Below, in pieces: positions 7,628 through 15,837 of a stretch of 33,561 nucleotides of DNA; within the stretch, counting starts at the first letter, position 1, and each line of letters starts with the position of its first letter. Origin of the DNA: Bdellovibrionia bacterium (GTDB lineage: Bacteria > Bdellovibrionota > Bdellovibrionia > Bdellovibrionales > JAUICD01). The stretch covers positions 1 to 33,561 of the forward strand of contig JAUICD010000035.1 of assembly GCA_030427965.1 (NCBI GenBank). Reading direction: 5' to 3'. The notes below the pieces were generated by a model, which ran no database searches, was not told where the DNA came from, and saw nothing but the letters and a program-made list of their open reading frames with translations. The position numbers and the translations under genes were made by a program.

Positions 7628-7653
7628 ATTGTAAATAAGAACATAATACTTTT

Positions 7654-8883
7654 ATGTATTTTGACTTTTTTAAGCACTATTTATTTTCAAAACATGCCGG
7701 TTCCTTGGTGAGAACAATTTCCTGGCTCTGTTTGGTGGGAATTGGTGTTGGTGTTATGTCCATGGTTGTTGTTCTGAGTGTGATGACTGGATTTGGCGAT
7801 AATATGAAAGAAAGGCTACTTTCAGTTGAGCCTCATCTTGTGTTTGAAGTGACAGATAAATCTCAGATAGAAACTTTAAAGGGAATGCTCTCAAAAGAGA
7901 AGGATTTGAGCTATTATCTCTACGAGGAGCAAGATGTTATGCTTCGTACGGCCTCGGGCTATTACGGGGGGGCTATTGCAAAGGGCATCGAGAGAGGCGA
8001 ACTTAAGAAGATGCTAAAAGAAGTGTCTGTGGTGAATCAATCTCATCAAGCCGTTGCGTTTCCTGGAAGGATGCAACAACTCAATTGGGATATCGGTGAC
8101 TCAGATGTTGTTGTGGGTGTGGATTTGGCAAGATCTCTTGGGATATTTGAGGAAGATGATCTGATATTGGTTGCGCCTGAGGCCTTGCTTTTGCCAAGGG
8201 GCGAAGTCCCACCTTATGTGACTATGAAGGTTCACTCTCTCTTACGTTCAAATATGCCAGACTCGGATTCAAAATACTTATTTTACAATTATGGAAGTCG
8301 CATTCGAAGATTGGGAAGAACCGCTAGCTATAGACGTGGAATTGAGGTGAAACTGGATGAACCAGAGAAGTATCAGGCACTAGAAGAAAAGTATGTTAAA
8401 GCAGGGTTTCGTGTTGAAAGCTGGGCCACTCGTAATTCTGCATTATTTTATTCGCTTCGAATGGAAAAGCTATTGATGACGATATTTCTTGGACTCACAT
8501 TGCTTATTGGGAGCTTTGCTATTGTGACCGTTTTGGTTTTACTGGGAACTCAAAAAAAATCTGATATGGGGATTTTGATGTCAGTGGGTTTGACTGCAAG
8601 AAAGACTCGAAAGCTAATTGCAAGTGTAGGGATGATGCTATCGGGAATAGGTGTCGTCTCGGGACTTGTACTAGGTGTGTGTATCTCACTTCTCTTAAAT
8701 AAAACTTCTCTGATTCAACTTCCAGATATTTACTATGACACGACGATTCCTGCCAAATTGGATTGGAATGGAATAGGTGTGATTCTTCTTATCTCAGGAA
8801 TTGTATCTCTTATTAGTGCGTGGCTTCCGGCCTATTTGACGGTTTTAAGCAGTCCAGCTTCAGCTTTACGTCCGAAGAGATGA
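7654..8883 (+). CDS. lolC: LolC/LolE-family lipoprotein-releasing ABC permease
   Basis: A 409-residue inner-membrane protein with the classic layout: membrane helix at 21-45 (including VLSVMTGFGDNMKERLLSVEPHL-type sequence after it, where LSVMTGFG is diagnostic), a large periplasmic domain (about 50-262), and three C-terminal FtsX helices (about 268-298, 318-346, 366-398). LolC/E proteins extract mature lipoproteins from the inner membrane together with the ATPase LolD and pass them to LolA. No lolD or second permease is adjacent, so the ATPase must be encoded elsewhere. It follows the mla operon by 26 nt and no clear ribosome site is visible before the ATG. A MacB-like permease is the alternative, but the N-terminal sequence is more Lol-like. 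Confidence 0.85.
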   Translation: MYFDFFKHYLFSKHAGSLVRTISWLCLVGIGVGVMSMVVVLSVMTGFGDNMKERLLSVEPHLVFEVTDKSQIETLKGMLSKEKDLSYYLYEEQDVMLRTASGYYGGAIAKGIERGELKKMLKEVSVVNQSHQAVAFPGRMQQLNWDIGDSDVVVGVDLARSLGIFEEDDLILVAPEALLLPRGEVPPYVTMKVHSLLRSNMPDSDSKYLFYNYGSRIRRLGRTASYRRGIEVKLDEPEKYQALEEKYVKAGFRVESWATRNSALFYSLRMEKLLMTIFLGLTLLIGSFAIVTVLVLLGTQKKSDMGILMSVGLTARKTRKLIASVGMMLSGIGVVSGLVLGVCISLLLNKTSLIQLPDIYYDTTIPAKLDWNGIGVILLISGIVSLISAWLPAYLTVLSSPASALRPKR

Positions 8884-8924
8884 TATCTATAGACTGAGAG
8901 TAAGATCTCCATGAGACTAATGAG

Positions 8925-10265
8925 ATGTCAGCAAAATGGATTTCGCTTGCCAAGACCCTTCCAAGACTTACAAGAGCTGTTGTTGGGTATGGTTTCTTCG
9001 GTTTTCCTAAGTATTCGGCTGAAGAAGTTTTAAAAGGAAATATTCGTAATATCCACTACGCAGTACTGGGAAAAAGTTTAGCTCGTGTATTTGCCAATGC
9101 AGGTCCTGTATGGATAAAGACAGGACAAATTCTTGCTGGGCGGAGTGACATCCTCCCAATTGAAATGTGCTATCAATTGGAAAGCCTTTATAGTGATCAA
9201 ACACCAATGCCATTTCGAGCTGTTAAAAGAAAGATCAGAGGGCAGAAACGATTGTTCAAGCAGATTCAACGTATAGATAGAAAACCGATCGGTGTTGGTT
9301 CTATAGGTCAAGTCCATGAAGCTGTATTAAAAGATGGAGGAACCGTTGTTATCAAGGTTCTTAGGCCGAAAGTTCAACAATTGGTTGAATCTGATATTGA
9401 ATGGTTTCAAATGTTCATTGATTCCATGTTTTTCTTATCTAAGGATAAAGAACTCAAACAAGGACTGACTTCATCATTGAATGATTTGAAAGGAGCAATT
9501 TTAGAAGAAACCAATTTGACTCAAGAGAAGGAATCTATTCAACGCTTTCATAAAAAATATTTAAAGAGTTCAAAGTTTTTTGTTCCTAAAGTCTACGAAG
9601 AGTATTCCAATAAGGAAGTTTTGGTGATGGAAAAAGTAAAAGGACTCCCTCTGTCGGAATTGCGGAAGAAAAAGGGGTTGAGCGACAAAAAACGTGCAGA
9701 ACTTGGAGAGAGGCTTTTTAAGGAGCTTTTGACACAGGTTTTAGAAGATGGTGACTTCCATGCAGATCCACATGCAGGGAATGTTTTTTATCTTGAAGAT
9801 GGGCGACTTGCTTTTATTGACCTTGGTTTAACTGGGAAGTTCACTTCAAAAGACCGTAAGCGTTTGGCTCAGGCGGTGAAAGCTTTTTTTGACCAAGATT
9901 CAAAGAGAGTGATAAAGGCTTTGCTTGAATTTGGAGAACACAATGAATCTTTTGATTTGGAACAGTTTGAAGAAGAAATTATTGAAGTTGTGAATCAAAA
10001 TAAATCTGAAATGAGGAGTTACCTTTCAGGCTCAGGAAAGAAAGGTGATACTTTGGAAAACTTTGTTTCAAAGCTGTTTGAGATTTCCAGGAGACATGGG
10101 ATATATGTTCCAAGGGACACGACACTATTGATAAAAACATTGGTCACTGTAGAGGGTGTTTCCCGTAGCCTTGCCCCGGAGTTCAATTTGGCAAAGTCTG
10201 CAGCTCCTGTTGTGGTAGGCTCACTTGTGCCAAAGTGGATGAAATTCCCTTTTCGTTCGAGATAG
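8925..10265 (+). CDS. ABC1/UbiB/AarF-family atypical kinase
   Basis: A 446-residue member of the ABC1 (UbiB, ADCK) family. The family-specific KxGQ motif is present (IKTGQILAGRSDILP, 64-78). The nucleotide loop is PIGVGSIGQVHEA (121-133) where the family usually has an Ala-rich PxAxAS loop. Lys144 (VVIKVLRP) is the beta-3 lysine, HADPHAGN (279-286) the catalytic loop and IDLG (298-301) the metal-binding DFG equivalent. All kinase-fold residues are therefore present. Characterised members support quinone biosynthesis through ATPase activity. The C-terminal membrane helices of UbiB are not obvious here, since the protein ends shortly after GVSRSLAPEFN. Its last 83 nt overlap the convergent GT2 gene. 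Confidence 0.88.
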   Translation: MSAKWISLAKTLPRLTRAVVGYGFFGFPKYSAEEVLKGNIRNIHYAVLGKSLARVFANAGPVWIKTGQILAGRSDILPIEMCYQLESLYSDQTPMPFRAVKRKIRGQKRLFKQIQRIDRKPIGVGSIGQVHEAVLKDGGTVVIKVLRPKVQQLVESDIEWFQMFIDSMFFLSKDKELKQGLTSSLNDLKGAILEETNLTQEKESIQRFHKKYLKSSKFFVPKVYEEYSNKEVLVMEKVKGLPLSELRKKKGLSDKKRAELGERLFKELLTQVLEDGDFHADPHAGNVFYLEDGRLAFIDLGLTGKFTSKDRKRLAQAVKAFFDQDSKRVIKALLEFGEHNESFDLEQFEEEIIEVVNQNKSEMRSYLSGSGKKGDTLENFVSKLFEISRRHGIYVPRDTTLLIKTLVTVEGVSRSLAPEFNLAKSAAPVVVGSLVPKWMKFPFRSR

Positions 10266-11079
10266 AATGGAGCAACTCTATTGTTTTCTTTAGAAGTTCG
10301 TCATTACCATGTTTTTTTGAACCCTGAATGAGGATATTTGATTTTTTAAGAATTTCTTCTATCACGAGAGAGTGATGGATTGTTTTATTTGGATTTTTTA
10401 AAATCCATTTTGTGAGTGCATAGAGTCTCCAATAGTCCATGGCTCTGTACTTTCGAGACAGTTGGTCTTGGTGCCCACCAAACTTTGTGACAAGACTCTC
10501 TGTTATGAAGTGAGCTGGGTGTTTTGTACAGACTCTCAGCCAAAAGTCATAGTCTTCACATACAGGCATTTTTTCATCAAATTTTCCAATGTCAGACCAA
10601 AGTGCTCTTCGAAAGAGGCTTGCCGAAGGGCTGATGGAGCAAAGAGGGAGGCATTTATCAAAAATATATCCTCCATATTTTTTATGTTTTTTAAGTTGAG
10701 TGAGAGGTTTTCCATTTAAGATCCAATCTTCGTTGGAGTGAATCAGGTTTTGTTCTTTTTCAGAATGACTGAAGTCTTTGATCATTTGAATTTTATTTGG
10801 CTTCCACATGTCATCTGAATCAAGAAGAGCTACCCACTCAGATTGTGCATGTTCAATTCCAATATTGCGTGCGTGGCTTACGCCTCGGTTGGGAGTTTGA
10901 ATCAAGTCGATCAAAGGGTTTTCTATGAGATCTTCTACTTGGTCTTTCCAATCATCCGTAGAGCCATCATCAATCAGGACAATTTTATTTACGGAGTTTG
11001 TTTGATCCAATATGGATTTAAGAGCACGCCTTATTGTGGCTGCGCGATTGTAAAATGGAAGAATTGCAGAAATAGTCAT
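10183..11079 (-). CDS. GT2 family glycosyltransferase
   Basis: A 298-residue GT-A fold enzyme: ILPFYNRAATI at the N-terminus, DDGSTD (37-42), NRGVSHARNIGI, the DxD-type metal site DSDD (87-90) and an acceptor-side motif CEDYDFWLRV. It lacks membrane helices and should transfer a sugar from a nucleotide donor to a cell-surface glycan on the cytoplasmic face. The specificity cannot be read from the sequence. The ATG overlaps the stop of the aspartoacylase-like gene upstream (ATGA), so the two form an operon. The 3' end runs 83 nt into the convergent kinase gene; the last 27 residues are therefore low-complexity overlap and may be dispensable. Confidence 0.88.
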   Translation of the reverse strand: MTISAILPFYNRAATIRRALKSILDQTNSVNKIVLIDDGSTDDWKDQVEDLIENPLIDLIQTPNRGVSHARNIGIEHAQSEWVALLDSDDMWKPNKIQMIKDFSHSEKEQNLIHSNEDWILNGKPLTQLKKHKKYGGYIFDKCLPLCSISPSASLFRRALWSDIGKFDEKMPVCEDYDFWLRVCTKHPAHFITESLVTKFGGHQDQLSRKYRAMDYWRLYALTKWILKNPNKTIHHSLVIEEILKKSNILIQGSKKHGNDELLKKTIELLHSISNEKGISSTLAQVSLPQQELQTLPN

Positions 11080-12035
11080 TCTTTAAGCTTAAGCTCAAGC
11101 TCAGGGTCAGACGTTACGACTTCAGCAAGTACATATATTTTATGAGGAAGAGGAAGGTGGGCTGATCCCTTGCTATCTCTTTCTGGGTATTTGGGAAATA
11201 GAATGACGCCATCACGTGGGGCATAAAATTCCTTTCCGTTTTCATCTTTTCCTAGAGATTCGCCTTTATTGCATGGGTCGAGATTTTTAAGCCCTTTTTT
11301 GAGAGCTTTTTGAGGATGATCAAAGCTTTCTTGATGAGTGATTTTGAACATTGAAAGAGCCGGGGACTTTTTTGATATATCTGCAATTGGGACTTTGTCG
11401 AGGTAAACACTTCGGAAAACTTCAACAGTTCGGCTTAGAACTTTGTCAGCAAGGAGTTCCGAGGATCTGTTGAGTCCCTTTGGCCCTAACTCGATGGTAA
11501 GAGATGGAACTCCATGAGAAGTTGCAAATTCGTTCTGAGTCATTGTCTCGGGATTTGAAAGTATTGGCTTTGTCACGAATTCCGTTACACAGCCTATTGC
11601 GCGTGCCCAGTGAGCTGAGGTTTTGTCATATCGAAAAATATAAAAGGGCGAAAGAGTGGGTTCAATTGTTTGATGGAGATCCAAAAAAAGATTTGCATCT
11701 TGGATGAGTGGCGCTATTTCTTTTGCCCTTTGGCTTTCTAGGGAATTGCGGCTCAAATCTGTATAAACACGGTTGAGGTCTTCTTCTACAAATCGGGTAT
11801 TTTTCTTTACGGCTTCTGGATTTCCAATAAAAACTGTGACTCGAAAGTCGAACGAATTGGACTTTATCCACTTGAGTATGGCAGGGAGGCTGCCATACTC
11901 ATTTCCATGTGTGCAAGCAGCAACCACGAGGTGATTCTGAGATTCAATCTGGTTGGACCATGAAGATGGGATTGAACCAGGTGATTTCGTAGAAATATTC
12001 AAGAATTCATTGAGTAGCTCAATATGTCGTTCCAT
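11076..12035 (-). CDS. Succinylglutamate desuccinylase/aspartoacylase-family zinc carboxypeptidase-like protein
   Basis: Counted from an upstream in-frame TTG at 12053, the zinc-binding residues are THGNE (His49, Glu52) and DLHQT (His127), and the catalytic Glu is in TIELG (Glu188). NPEA and DLNRVY are the Asn/Arg substrate-binding motifs of the AstE/AspA family. This family hydrolyses N-acyl amino acids or related amides. The preferred start is ATG 12035 (319 residues), with GGAG 12 nt upstream; the TTG at 12053 is the alternative. The residues after about 250 form an extra beta-rich tail ending in an alternating Glu/Leu stretch. Coupling to a GT2 gene suggests a role in glycan or envelope modification rather than arginine catabolism, which is inference. 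It is divergent from the TetR gene. Confidence 0.83.
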   Translation of the reverse strand: MERHIELLNEFLNISTKSPGSIPSSWSNQIESQNHLVVAACTHGNEYGSLPAILKWIKSNSFDFRVTVFIGNPEAVKKNTRFVEEDLNRVYTDLSRNSLESQRAKEIAPLIQDANLFLDLHQTIEPTLSPFYIFRYDKTSAHWARAIGCVTEFVTKPILSNPETMTQNEFATSHGVPSLTIELGPKGLNRSSELLADKVLSRTVEVFRSVYLDKVPIADISKKSPALSMFKITHQESFDHPQKALKKGLKNLDPCNKGESLGKDENGKEFYAPRDGVILFPKYPERDSKGSAHLPLPHKIYVLAEVVTSDPELELKLKE

Positions 12036-12109
12036 TTGCAGGACTATCTCCAAGAATTGTGAATTTGTCTATGTTGAGAGTGAATTGAGAGTAATTAAAT
12101 AAATGATTG

Positions 12110-12129
12110 AAATATTTAAATAAATATTT
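12110..12129. promoter_or_regulatory. Two AAATATTT palindromes, possible TetR operator
   Basis: AAATATTT at 12110-12117 is repeated at 12122-12129, 12 bp apart and each self-palindromic, in the divergent region between the aspartoacylase-like gene and the TetR gene, just upstream of the TetR start. TetR proteins often bind palindromes in such positions. The very high AT content makes chance occurrence likely enough that this stays tentative. Confidence 0.3.
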
Positions 12130-12135
12130 TAATAT

Positions 12136-12819
12136 ATGAAGAATATGGCGAAAAAAGCACGTGGCCGAGGGCGCCCGAAGAAGAAAGATCGATCTGTTGA
12201 TACTGAGAACGCAAGATCCAAGCTTATTGAGGTTGGAAAGCGGCTTTTTGCAAGTTCGGGTTATGATGGAACGACTGTAAAAGAGCTCTGTGATGAGGCC
12301 GAATTGAATGTGAGCCTTATCAGCTACTATTTTAACGGCAAGGAAGGGCTATATAGAGCAGTGCTTGATAAATTTGGAGAATCCCGTCTTTCAACAGTCG
12401 TAAGGGTTCTCCAGGCGCCTAAAACTGAGGAAGAATTGAAGCTTCGTCTCTCAATGTTTGCTACAGATCTCTTGGACGGGTTTGTGGACGAACCAGATTT
12501 AACCACAGTGGTTTTTCGAGAAACCGAAAATCCTCATGAATTTATTGATGATATTTTCCGTGAACGTTTTTTGAAGCTTTACGACACAATCATTGAGTTC
12601 CTTGAGTCAGCACAAAAGGCAAAGCTTATAAGAAAAGATGTTGAACCAAACTTGGCTGCAGGGCTTTTATTTGGGTCTATTACGCATTTTTTTAGGATGT
12701 CCAGAACTGCAGAACAGTACGGGCGTCGCACAATTGCGAATGAGGCATTTAGAAAATCTGTGGTGGAGCATATTCTCAGCGTTTTCTTAGAGGGCTTGTT
12801 AGAGACCACTGCTACTTAG
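12136..12819 (+). CDS. TetR-family regulator with an AT-hook-like N-terminus
   Basis: A 227-residue repressor-type protein (224 if the ATG at 12145 is used). The N-terminus contains GRGRPKKK (residues 10-17), the core of an AT-hook minor-groove binding motif. The TetR helix-turn-helix follows at about 28-75 (TTVKELCDEAELNVSLISYYF, of which LISYYFNGKEGLY is diagnostic). The C-terminal ligand/dimer domain includes a CecR-like ETENPHEF stretch near 133. No ligand can be predicted. It lies divergent to the aspartoacylase/GT2 pair and upstream of a GT4/acyltransferase pair, so either could be its target. No strong ribosome site is visible. Confidence 0.87.
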   Translation: MKNMAKKARGRGRPKKKDRSVDTENARSKLIEVGKRLFASSGYDGTTVKELCDEAELNVSLISYYFNGKEGLYRAVLDKFGESRLSTVVRVLQAPKTEEELKLRLSMFATDLLDGFVDEPDLTTVVFRETENPHEFIDDIFRERFLKLYDTIIEFLESAQKAKLIRKDVEPNLAAGLLFGSITHFFRMSRTAEQYGRRTIANEAFRKSVVEHILSVFLEGLLETTAT

Positions 12820-12876
12820 TTTGTTGCTGCAAAGTGAGCCTGATATTCAATTTGGACTTCTTGCTAACTAGATGAA

Positions 12877-12904
12877 TTGTCAACAGACTCTAAATATGTA
12901 ATAA
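12877..12904 (+). promoter_or_regulatory. Possible promoter for the GT4/acyltransferase pair
   Basis: TTGTCA (12877-12882) and TAATAA (12899-12904) are separated by 16 bp. The ATG is only 10 nt downstream of the -10, so the transcript would be nearly leaderless, in keeping with the absence of a Shine-Dalgarno sequence. Confidence 0.3.
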
Positions 12905-12914
12905 AAAAAGTTCT

Positions 12915-13883
12915 ATGAAAATCGCTCATTATATTCCTACGCGATATCCTTTTTCAGGCTATGGTGGAAAAGAACGAAAAGCCTACTGGATGGGGAAGGC
13001 CCTTGCGGAGATGGGGCATGAAGTCACCTTTCTGTGTGATGAAGGCAGTCGACTTCCATTTGCCAACTGTATTGATGTTCCTAGAAAGATAACGTCTCTT
13101 GACCCATATATTCCAAGTGGGGTTGATATCGTACAGTTCTATGCCACCCCAGATTTTGAATTCCATTCTCCGTATTTGGTGCATATAGGCGGAAATGGAA
13201 AAGCTGGTGAAAAGTTTCTTCCCAATACAGTGTTTGGAAGTCGCAATCATGCTGAGAGACATAACTGGACAGAGTTTGTGATGAACGGACTTGATCTGAA
13301 TGAGTATCCATTTCAACCAAAAAAGCAAAATTACCTTGCCTTTTTAGCTCGTGCAAAATGGAAAGTGAAGAATCTCAAAGGGGCCATTCGTATTGCCCAA
13401 GACTCAAAGAGAAAGCTTATCGTTGGAGGAGGACGTGCTCCGTTTTGGAAAAGAGGTGTATCTTCTTTAGGCACAGTGGATGGAGAGAGGAAGTTGAACC
13501 TTTTAGGGAATGCGTACGCATTTCTATTTCCTATTATTTGGGAAGAACCATTTGGAAATGTCGTCATAGAAGCTCTGGCCTGTGGGACCCCAGTTCTTAC
13601 AACTCCAAGAGGAGCTATGCCTGAGCTGATTACGCCTGAATGTGGTTTTTTATGTCAGTCGCATTCGGAGTTTATAGAAAGCATTGAGTTGGCTTCGAAG
13701 TTGTCACCAGAGGCATGTCGAGCGCGGGTGGAGTCCCAGTTTACACATTACAGAATGGCTGAAGATGCTTTGGGGTATTACAAAAAAGTCTTGAGTGAAG
13801 GGAAACTAAGAGAGGGAAATCCGTTTTGTGATCTTTCATCTGATCCTGTTCAAATCACATTGTATGAGGGCTACCAAACATGA
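12915..13883 (+). CDS. GT4 family glycosyltransferase
   Basis: A 322-residue GT-B fold protein. The N-terminus has the glycine-rich start typical of GT4 (HYIPTRYPFSGYGGKER, with GYGGKE as the key part), and the C-terminal domain has the EPFGNVVIE motif (Glu211-Glu219, the EX7E donor-binding signature) and GTPVLTTPRGAMPELI. The protein is shorter than most GT4 enzymes (about 360-400) because the inter-domain region is compact. It should add a sugar to a lipid-linked or lipid A-core acceptor. The stop overlaps the start of the acyltransferase gene (ATGA), which points to glycolipid or LPS assembly. Donor and acceptor are unknown. Confidence 0.88.
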   Translation: MKIAHYIPTRYPFSGYGGKERKAYWMGKALAEMGHEVTFLCDEGSRLPFANCIDVPRKITSLDPYIPSGVDIVQFYATPDFEFHSPYLVHIGGNGKAGEKFLPNTVFGSRNHAERHNWTEFVMNGLDLNEYPFQPKKQNYLAFLARAKWKVKNLKGAIRIAQDSKRKLIVGGGRAPFWKRGVSSLGTVDGERKLNLLGNAYAFLFPIIWEEPFGNVVIEALACGTPVLTTPRGAMPELITPECGFLCQSHSEFIESIELASKLSPEACRARVESQFTHYRMAEDALGYYKKVLSEGKLREGNPFCDLSSDPVQITLYEGYQT

Positions 13884-14773
13884 CATCATTTCGGTGGTAT
13901 CATAAAGTTTTGTTTTTGATGGGACGTGTTGGAGCTCTTTTTTATAGATTTCTTCCAAGATTTTTACAGCTATTTCTTTCTGATATTTTGGCTTTTTTAT
14001 GGTTTGATATTGTAAGGCTTCGTCGAAGTGTGGCTATATCAAATATTCAACTTGCCTATCCAGAGCTTAGTGAAAAAGAAGTCCGCTTGATTGCTCGTAG
14101 GAGTTATAAAAATCTTTGCCGAAGTGTTTTGGAATACTTTTTATTGATTCATATGACGAAGAAGGACTTGAATTCATACTTTGAGTTTCAGGGACTTGAA
14201 AATTTAGATGCAGCAATTGAAAGTCAAAAAGGGTTTTTCTTATTGACTCTTCACTTAGGAAATGGGGATTTGGGATTAGCAGGAATGGCGTTGCTTGGAT
14301 ACAAACTCAATCTCGTTTCAAAAAGATTTAAAAGTGAGTGGCTCAATGATGCTTGGTATGGCTTAAGAGAGAGACTTGGTACAAAGCTTTTGATCGAAGA
14401 GAAGACTCACTTTGATATTTTGAGAATTTTACGAAGTGGCGGAGGAGTTGCTTTTGTCCTTGATCAGTATATGGGACCGCCAGTGGGAACTCGCACACAT
14501 TTTTTTGATCGCGTGACGGGAACTGCAATGGGACCTGCTGTTTTTGTTCAGAGGACGGGGGCGTTGGTCCTACCGGCGTATTGCTATCGAAATTCACGAG
14601 GGAAAATTTCAGTTGTGATTGAAGAGCCAATCCCTTTTGAGGAGAAAGCTAGTAAAGAGAAGACGATTCGTCATATGACTCAGGTTTATACCAATAAAGT
14701 GGAGGAAATTGTGAGAGCCTACCCTGATCAGTGGATGTGGATTCATAGAAGATGGAAGAGATTTCGAGATTGA
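13880..14773 (+). CDS. LpxL/HtrB-like lipid A-type acyltransferase
   Basis: A 297-residue inner-membrane-associated acyltransferase. It has a hydrophobic N-terminal segment (about 10-45), an arginine-rich stretch, AISNIQLAYPELSEKE (family start of the catalytic domain), the catalytic H(X4)D motif HLGNGD (His125, Asp130), DQYMGPP and the C-terminal PDQWMWIHRRWK block typical of LpxL/LpxM. These enzymes transfer a fatty acyl chain from acyl-ACP to a lipid A precursor. The position after a coupled GT4 gene fits LPS or glycolipid assembly. Whether the acceptor is lipid A itself cannot be told. Length matches the family. Confidence 0.9.
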   Translation: MTSFRWYHKVLFLMGRVGALFYRFLPRFLQLFLSDILAFLWFDIVRLRRSVAISNIQLAYPELSEKEVRLIARRSYKNLCRSVLEYFLLIHMTKKDLNSYFEFQGLENLDAAIESQKGFFLLTLHLGNGDLGLAGMALLGYKLNLVSKRFKSEWLNDAWYGLRERLGTKLLIEEKTHFDILRILRSGGGVAFVLDQYMGPPVGTRTHFFDRVTGTAMGPAVFVQRTGALVLPAYCYRNSRGKISVVIEEPIPFEEKASKEKTIRHMTQVYTNKVEEIVRAYPDQWMWIHRRWKRFRD

Positions 14774-14922
14774 GTAGACACCTGATCGACAATTTACGGC
14801 CATCAGAGCTAAGAAATAGCTTTGGGCTTATTTAAACCCTAGTAAAATCAATAACTTAGAAATATCAAATTGGCACATTTATTGGATTCTATTTGTGTGA
14901 AATACAATCACGAGGTGACAAA

Positions 14923-15837
14923 ATGAAAAGTAAGGCGATCAAACAAAAGACGAAAATGGCATCAAAGAAGAGATCTTCAAAGCCCAAACACGAGTGGCTC
15001 CAAGTGGTTTCATTCTTAGCCTTTCTTTTTATTTTTGGATCAATGGCAGGGATGGTGGCTTGTACGTCCACACCACCAACGCAGGCAGAAATTGAAGCAA
15101 GTATCTATAAATTATATAAGACGTCTCCTGAGGCCATCAATCAAACAGGTGCTAACGGTCGAACACCTTTATATGAAGCTGTGAAGTACAACGATATGGA
15201 TGCAATTCGACTTTTTTTAAAGAATCCCAAAATCAATATCTATACAAAACCTTCCGCTTTGACTCGAGCTACGTTCAACGGAAACCTAGAAGTGGTTCAA
15301 CTTCTTTTAAGTAAGGGTGCACGTGTAAATAATGTGAATCATAGCGGAGAGACAGCTCTTCATATTGCTTCTCGAAAAAAGTACAAAGACATTGTACGGG
15401 CACTTCTGGGGGCTGGAGCTGAAGTCAATATTCAAGATAAACGTGGATCCACACCACTAATGAAGGCTGCTCTAAAGGGTGATGTGGAAATTGTAAATAC
15501 TTTGATACAAGCTGGGTCAGATCTTAATATTCGAAATAAGTTTGATAGAACGGCTCTTATATATGCGACAGCTAAAAATCACGAACAACTTGCGTTGGGT
15601 TTGATACAGCCGGGTGTTGATTTGAATCAGAAAGACAAAAAGGGTAAGAATGCATTGATTTATTCTGCTCAAAACGGAAATGTTGCAATTGTAAAGAAGC
15701 TCATTCAAGCTGGTGCAACAATTGATTTACAGGGGAAAGACAAATCTGCTCTTGAAAGAGCCGCGATGAACGGTCACACTGAAATTGTAAAATCATTGAT
15801 TCAAGCCAATTATCAAAAAAGAACGGTCAAAGATTAA
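14923..15837 (+). CDS. Ankyrin-repeat protein, probable lipoprotein or membrane-anchored
   Basis: The ATG at 14923 is preceded by GAGGTG at 6 nt; an in-frame TTG at 14893 is less likely. The product is 304 residues. It starts with a long Lys-rich stretch of about 25 residues, then a hydrophobic segment (VVSFLAFLFIFGSMAGM) ending in VACTS, which resembles a lipobox, although the n-region is unusually long. Seven ankyrin repeats follow to the end (NGRTPLYEA, SGETALHIAS, RGSTPLMKAA, FDRTALIYAT, KGKNALIYSA, DKSALERAA and one degenerate unit). Ankyrin repeats bind proteins, so a periplasmic or membrane-tethered scaffold is inferred. The stop shares a TTAA with the stop of the convergent WecA-like gene. 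Confidence 0.85.
   Translation: MKSKAIKQKTKMASKKRSSKPKHEWLQVVSFLAFLFIFGSMAGMVACTSTPPTQAEIEASIYKLYKTSPEAINQTGANGRTPLYEAVKYNDMDAIRLFLKNPKINIYTKPSALTRATFNGNLEVVQLLLSKGARVNNVNHSGETALHIASRKKYKDIVRALLGAGAEVNIQDKRGSTPLMKAALKGDVEIVNTLIQAGSDLNIRNKFDRTALIYATAKNHEQLALGLIQPGVDLNQKDKKGKNALIYSAQNGNVAIVKKLIQAGATIDLQGKDKSALERAAMNGHTEIVKSLIQANYQKRTVKD

Noticed and set aside
14805..14830. Hairpin AGCTA/TAGCT after the acyltransferase gene as a terminator
   Set aside because: The stem is only 5 bp and is not followed by a T-run.
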